DNA of 33,545 nucleotides from Streptomyces sp. 13-12-16 (GTDB lineage: Bacteria > Actinomycetota > Actinomycetes > Streptomycetales > Streptomycetaceae). A model generated the notes under the pieces. The model saw only the letters and a list, made by a program, of their open reading frames with translations, was not told the DNA's origin and made no database searches. This document shows, one piece after another, positions 30,990-33,545 of this stretch. Numbering within the stretch: the stretch's first letter is position 1; every line of letters begins with the position of its first letter. The DNA lies in assembly GCF_002114215.1 (NCBI RefSeq), contig NZ_NCTE01001020.1, forward strand, positions 1 to 33,545, written 5' to 3'. The translations under genes were made by a program, and so were the position numbers.

Positions 30990-31193
30990 TCATCTACTGG
31001 TGGGTGATCCACCTGACTTGAGGGATTTGACGAACGCGTGGAAGGCAGGGGCCGGGAAGGAGAGGGGGCCGTGGGCGGGGTGTTTGGAGTCGCGTATGGC
31101 TGTGCGGGTGGGGAAGCAGCCTATTTCCACACAGTTGTTGCCGTCGCCGCTTCCGGAGTAGGACGACCTTTGCCAAGCTTCGGGTGTGTTCAC
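30990..31193 (-). CDS. DUF397 protein
   Basis: A 67-aa protein with the complete DUF397 pattern: AWQRSSYSGSGDGNNCVEIG, then AIRDSKHP-GPLSFPAPAFHAFV. DUF397 proteins (BldB/AbaA-OrfD and WhiJ-associated group) accompany XRE/DUF5753 regulators in Streptomyces and modulate development or antibiotic production, possibly as antagonists of the regulator. GTG 31193 with TAAGG just upstream lies 7 bp after the regulator stop, so they form an operon. The frame is open further upstream, but that part overlaps the regulator gene. Confidence 0.93.
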   Translation of the reverse strand: MNTPEAWQRSSYSGSGDGNNCVEIGCFPTRTAIRDSKHPAHGPLSFPAPAFHAFVKSLKSGGSPTSR

Positions 31194-31200
31194 GGTTGCC

Positions 31201-32052
31201 TTACAGCTCCTTCGCCAGACGGTGGATGAGATCACGTGAGCGCGCGGGTTCGAGAGATGCGGACTCCACCATATGGAACAGCGTTCGAAGAGCGCTGAGC
31301 TGGGCTTCGGAGTCGATGAAGGCGGCACCCTGCGGTGCGTCCCGTACGGCAGTGTCCAGCCTGAGTACGGCACCGCTCACGTACATCATGGCGTTGGTGG
31401 CCCCCGCGAAGCCATCCAGGTCAAAGGGGATGACCCGCACGGTGATGTGGTGTGCTTCGGAGAGTTCCAGGACGCGAAGGAGTTGAGCACGCGCTGCGGC
31501 CCGGTCGCCCACGCGGATACGCAGAGCCGCCTCGTGGATGACGGCTGTGTACGGGACGGACCGGGGTTCCTCGATGATCCGCCTGCGTTCCATCCGGTGG
31601 TTCACCCGCAGTTCGAGGTCGTCACGGGGCAGTTCGGGAACCCGGTAGGAGAAGATCGCGCGAGCGTAGTCCTCTGTCTGGAAGAGGCCGGGTACGTGCA
31701 GGAACTCGATGTCCTGTCGGCGGGTGCAGTGGTGCTCCAACTCGGCGAGGTCCAGGAACGAAGGGGGCAGCAGGCCCTTGTACCGCTCCCACCACCCGCG
31801 TGTCCGGTCGGTGGCCATGGCGACCAGTGCCTCGACCAACTTCTCGTCGGGGCAGGAGTAGTGGGCGGCGAGTTGTCGTACGCGCGCTTCGCTGACGCCT
31901 GCCACGCCGGCCTCGATCTGACTCACCTGTGCCGAGTCGGTACCGAGCAGCGCAGCGGCTTCGCGCCCCTTGAGCCCTGCGGCCTCCCGTAGTTTCCGCA
32001 GTTCAGCGCCCAGTCGCTCCTGGCGTGCGGTGGCCTGCTGCCTGCGCGGCAT
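31201..32052 (-). CDS. WhiJ-like XRE/DUF5753 transcriptional regulator
   Basis: A 283-aa protein, the standard length for this family. Residues 14-67 form the helix-turn-helix (LRKLREAAGLKGREAAALLG, then VSQIEAGVAG); the rest is the DUF5753 domain, with YKGLLPPSFLDLAELE, HVPGLFQTEDYARAIF, RRIIEEPRSVPYTAVIHEAAL, ITVRVIPFD and the closing RLAKEL. Such WhiJ-like proteins repress genes next to them and act with DUF397 partners. ATG 32052 has GAGGAG seven bases upstream; the ORF extends to 32133 but without a better start. It is divergent from the ATPase-like gene at 32288, and the palindromes between them are candidate binding sites. Confidence 0.92.
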   Translation of the reverse strand: MPRRQQATARQERLGAELRKLREAAGLKGREAAALLGTDSAQVSQIEAGVAGVSEARVRQLAAHYSCPDEKLVEALVAMATDRTRGWWERYKGLLPPSFLDLAELEHHCTRRQDIEFLHVPGLFQTEDYARAIFSYRVPELPRDDLELRVNHRMERRRIIEEPRSVPYTAVIHEAALRIRVGDRAAARAQLLRVLELSEAHHITVRVIPFDLDGFAGATNAMMYVSGAVLRLDTAVRDAPQGAAFIDSEAQLSALRTLFHMVESASLEPARSRDLIHRLAKEL

Positions 32053-32103
32053 GGCGTGCTCCTCGCCTTCAACTGCCGAGCCACAGTGACATGTTCGGAG
32101 TGA

Positions 32104-32170
32104 AGAGTATGGCAACAGCTTGCACGGGACCAAATTTTGGACCTACTCTCAGTGATGCGACGCATACTCT
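32104..32170. promoter_or_regulatory. Symmetric divergent control region with nested palindromes
   Basis: Three inverted repeats are nested: AGAGTATG (32104-32111) and CATACTCT (32163-32170) at the borders; GGACCAAA-T-TTTGGACC (32127-32143, one mismatch) near the centre; and ATGCG-A-CGCAT (32155-32165, perfect). CATACT could act as the -10 in both directions, with TTGG-type -35 elements inside the central palindrome. The WhiJ-like regulator is the obvious candidate to bind here. Confidence 0.5.
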
Positions 32171-32287
32171 GCGGCACTCGGGGTTCCGGAAGCGCACCGC
32201 TCAGTCATGCCACGACGGACGCGGCGGAGCCACCGCCCGTTCGCTGCCGCCGACCTGTCCTTTCCCACCTCTGACAGGAGTCCACGC

Positions 32288-32584
32288 ATGCCCGAAACCG
32301 GCGTCGAAGAGGCCGCCATCTCCTGGGAGTACACCCTGTCCATCCCCAACGACCCGCGCGCCGTGAACATCTGCCGCCGCACGCTGCGGCTGATCCTCAC
32401 GATGCACGGCCTGATCGGCCTTGTCGACACCGCCGAACTGCTGGCGCCGGAGCTGGTCGCCGAGGCGGAGGAGGGGCGAGGGCTGGCCCTGGTACGGGCC
32501 TGCGCGGACCTGTGGGGCTGGCAGCCCCATGCGAGGGACGGCAGCCGGGGCAGGTACGTGTGGTGTGACCTCGTCGCGGCCTGA
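32288..32584 (+). CDS. Miniature HATPase-like protein (anti-sigma/AbaA-like group), internal deletion
   Basis: A 98-aa protein. The front (YTLSIPNDPRAVNICRRTLRL, TAELLAPELVAEA) is the start of Streptomyces ATP-binding proteins of the anti-sigma-factor HATPase group up to the N-box; the end (EEGRGLALVRACADLWGWQP, then GRYVWCDL) is their last box and C-terminus. The usual 40-50 residues between, which carry most of the ATP site, are missing, and the N-box Asn is absent (E-L-V-A-E-A). It is therefore unlikely to bind ATP normally. ATG 32288 has ACAGGAG upstream; an upstream start at 32207 is less likely. It is divergent from the WhiJ-like gene, where such proteins often occur, and 33 bp ahead of the Rpn-like gene. 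Confidence 0.8.
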   Translation: MPETGVEEAAISWEYTLSIPNDPRAVNICRRTLRLILTMHGLIGLVDTAELLAPELVAEAEEGRGLALVRACADLWGWQPHARDGSRGRYVWCDLVAA

Positions 32585-32617
32585 CTCGTTGATCACACGG
32601 ACCAGGAAGGAGGGCTG

Positions 32618-33499
32618 ATGGTCAGCTCGTCGCACGAGGCGCTACACAGGGTCTTCCAGAAGGACCCCGCGCTGCTGACGCGGGCATTGCAGCGTGTGTT
32701 GAACATTCCCTTCCCCGAGCCGCGGGACTTCGCGGTGCTGAATGCGGACCTGACCGAGATCGAGCCGGTCGAGCGGCGCGTGGACACGCTGATGCGCGTG
32801 GAGACGGACGAGGGGGCGTACCTCTTGGTCGTCGAGGCGCAGGGGAAGGTGGACGAAGCCAAGCGGGGAAGCTGGGCGTACTACTTGTCGTACTTGTATG
32901 CGAAGTACCGCTGTGAGCCAGTCCTCATCGTGATCACTCAGAGCAGGGCCACGGCGCGGTGGGCGGCTCGGCCGATCAGACTCGGACTGCCCGGCTGGCA
33001 CTCGCTGACCGTTCGACCGCTGGTGCTGGGCCCGGAGAACGTGCCGGTGATCACAGACGAACAGGAGGCGGAGCGGGATGTGCCGCTTGCGGTGCTCTCG
33101 GCCATGACACATGGCCGGGGGAAACGGGCTGCCGCCATACTGGAACCGCTGGCTACCGCCTTGCGGACCATGGACGCCGAGAGTGCGGCGGTTTTCGTCG
33201 CGTTCGTCGACTCATGCCTGATCGATAACCAGGCCAAGGAAATCTGGAGGGACCTGATGGCGTCGATCCACTACTTCTTCCGGCACCCGGTGGCGGAGCA
33301 GGTGCGAGAGGAAGGCCGGGAAGAGGGACGGGTCGAGGATCGTGCCGCGATGACGCTGCGCATCCTGGAGTGGCGGGGAATCCCCGTGCCTGACGTCGTA
33401 CGGGAGCGGGTCCAGGCCTGTACCGACCTCGATCAGCTCGAACTCTGGGCCCAGCGGGCTGTTCACGCCACCCGGGCCGAAGACCTGTTCAGCAGTTGA
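32618..33499 (+). CDS. Rpn-like PD-(D/E)XK nuclease-family protein
   Basis: A 293-aa protein. The N-terminal domain has V-E-R-R-V-D56, a spacer, then Y-L-L-V-V-E73-A-Q75, the D...E-x-Q arrangement of PD-(D/E)XK enzymes in the Rpn/YhgA (recombination-promoting nuclease, putative transposase) group, followed by a helical stretch (GSWAYYLSYLYAKY) and strands (PVLIVITQS). The C-terminal part is helical with a charged E-E-G-R-E-E-G-R motif near 228-240, typical of the Rpn tail. Genes of this group are spread as selfish or defence-like elements. ATG 32618 has GGAAGGAGG upstream, and the gene follows the miniature ATPase gene by 33 bp. It ends 46 bp before the window edge. Confidence 0.82.
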   Translation: MVSSSHEALHRVFQKDPALLTRALQRVLNIPFPEPRDFAVLNADLTEIEPVERRVDTLMRVETDEGAYLLVVEAQGKVDEAKRGSWAYYLSYLYAKYRCEPVLIVITQSRATARWAARPIRLGLPGWHSLTVRPLVLGPENVPVITDEQEAERDVPLAVLSAMTHGRGKRAAAILEPLATALRTMDAESAAVFVAFVDSCLIDNQAKEIWRDLMASIHYFFRHPVAEQVREEGREEGRVEDRAAMTLRILEWRGIPVPDVVRERVQACTDLDQLELWAQRAVHATRAEDLFSS

Positions 33500-33545
33500 G
33501 TGACCGGTCCTGTGGTGCCGTCGGGGAAGTTGCGGCGGGGGGGGG

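Noticed and set aside
33530-33545. G-run at the right edge
   Set aside because: Too short and at the window boundary; could be ordinary sequence or a sequencing artefact, with no supporting structure.

Overview
The window looks like a piece of a Streptomyces (or very close actinomycete) chromosome. It has very high GC, strong G/C bias at third codon positions, frequent GTG starts, Shine-Dalgarno (SD) sequences of the GGGAGG/AAGGAG type, and families typical of the genus: a fused three-ATPase EccC, WXG100 proteins, XRE/DUF5753 plus DUF397, a gram-positive Tad pilus locus, and a rare TTA codon in one gene. No tRNA, rRNA or CRISPR array was seen.

Layout. (1) 1-5.7 kb, plus strand: the 3' end of a PQQ-type beta-propeller protein, then eccC, the motor ATPase of type VII secretion (T7SS). 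(2) 5.7-12.6 kb: a T7SS accessory region. A minus-strand operon (8134 to 5761) has an SAV_915-like protein, a 486-aa helical/Gly-rich putative effector and a two-TM protein. It is followed by four WXG100-like genes, two of them a divergent pair of equal length, and a WXG100 / calpain-type cysteine protease / small protein / lipoprotein operon (12332 to 9356). (3) 12.6-17.6 kb: a minus-strand operon with a second, shorter relative of the 486-aa protein, three paralogues of an unrecognised family (possibly Tubby/LURP-one fold), a possible EspG-like protein, and a scar where a decayed insertion sequence has clipped two genes. (4) 17.7-20.1 kb: a secreted protein and lipoprotein with overlapping genes, and a lone membrane protein. 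(5) 20.5-27.2 kb: a complete-looking plus-strand Tad/Flp pilus operon (cpaB-like, tadZ-like, tadA, tadB, tadC, flp, two tadE-like, tadG-like), without a prepilin peptidase in the window. (6) 27.6-27.9 kb: a 75-aa peptide with a double-glycine leader-like N-terminus, ended by a near-perfect terminator hairpin. (7) 27.9-30.9 kb, minus strand: a polymorphic-toxin operon with a T7SS-signal toxin, a likely immunity protein, an unrecognised protein and a WXG100-like partner. (8) 31.0-33.5 kb: a WhiJ-like regulator, DUF397, and a miniature ATPase-like protein around a divergent control region, then an Rpn-like PD-(D/E)XK protein.

How the parts fit. EccC would recruit WXG100 partners and the larger effectors. 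At least two operons look like secreted-effector modules built from a WXG100-like gene, an enzyme-like effector and small or membrane companions: the calpain-type module and the module with a His422/Cys471 C-terminal domain. The two large Gly/Ala-rich proteins, at 6.4-7.9 and 15.7-16.9 kb, may be further effectors or scaffolds. The toxin gene has a low-GC C-terminal half and immunity gene, the usual sign of toxin-tip exchange, and a TTA codon that may tie its expression to development through bldA. All assignments come from reading the sequence; no database search was run.
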